Shown here piece after piece: positions 40,043 to 40,068 of a stretch of 40,068 nucleotides of DNA. Each line of letters opens with the position of its first letter. Position 1 is the stretch's first letter. The position numbers and the translations under genes are program-made. Under the pieces are notes generated by a model. That model saw only the letters and a list, made by a program, of their open reading frames with translations, had not been told where the DNA came from and searched no databases. This stretch comes from UBA4416 sp046594225 (GTDB lineage: Bacteria; Bacteroidota; Bacteroidia; B-17B0; Aurantibacillaceae), in the NCBI GenBank assembly GCA_046594225.1, contig JBKJPW010000188.1, forward strand, positions 1 through 40,068, read 5' to 3'.

Positions 40043-40068
40043 TATAAATATTTCTATAAAACAAAAAA

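Overview
The window is AT-rich chromosomal DNA from a member of the Bacteroidota. Evidence for this is a PorP/SprF protein, a gliding-motility (T9SS type B) C-terminal domain, DUF5777 and DUF4271 genes, bTHX, and promoters of the TAnnTTTG (-7) type. I cannot name the genus from the sequence alone.

Positions 1-10.4 kb are mostly core genome. They hold the end of a YceI-like gene, DUF5777, DUF4271, uroporphyrinogen-III synthase with a long lysine/alanine-rich N-terminal extension, rnpA, purE/purK, a 55-residue ribosomal protein THX gene, an S41 protease, a LON-domain protein, L25, PRPP synthetase and tRNA-Leu(CAA).

Positions 10.4-18 kb look accessory. A 69-bp direct repeat, which starts in the last five bases of tRNA-Leu and covers its terminator, recurs 1930 bp downstream. 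The two copies bracket a single Fic-domain gene, and a more divergent third copy lies near 17.9 kb. Between copies two and three lie a hybrid histidine kinase with two nearly identical PAS domains, a lone receiver protein, a small membrane protein and a YdjM-type membrane protein. A paralogous hybrid kinase with an Hpt domain follows.

Positions 20-31 kb form a stress and envelope-maintenance region: an HMA-AraC regulator, an eRF1-like protein, YceI, a two-domain universal stress protein, an Mla-type lipid transporter, Dps, AI-2E, holin-like, YtxH, lmo0937 and CsbD genes, a small lipoprotein and a beta-barrel protein.

Positions 31-40 kb are surface functions. They hold an OmpA/thrombospondin-type-3 protein and a four-gene unit encoding a 1204-residue secreted ice-binding-type adhesin (two DUF3494 domains, five Ig-like repeats, T9SS type B sorting domain), PorP/SprF, a PorE-like OmpA protein and DoxX.

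The most striking signal is regulatory. Seven minus-strand transcription units between 15.7 and 40 kb share one promoter architecture: ATGTAA, 15 bp, ATRTAA, 21-22 bp, then a -7-like box. In five of them the upstream hexamer sits at the end of a conserved 16-bp element of the form TGTGTGAAnnATnnAA. This links the receiver protein, the Hpt-containing kinase, stress proteins and both surface operons into one apparent regulon. Three of these promoters also share a small stem-loop at the presumed 5' end of the transcript.
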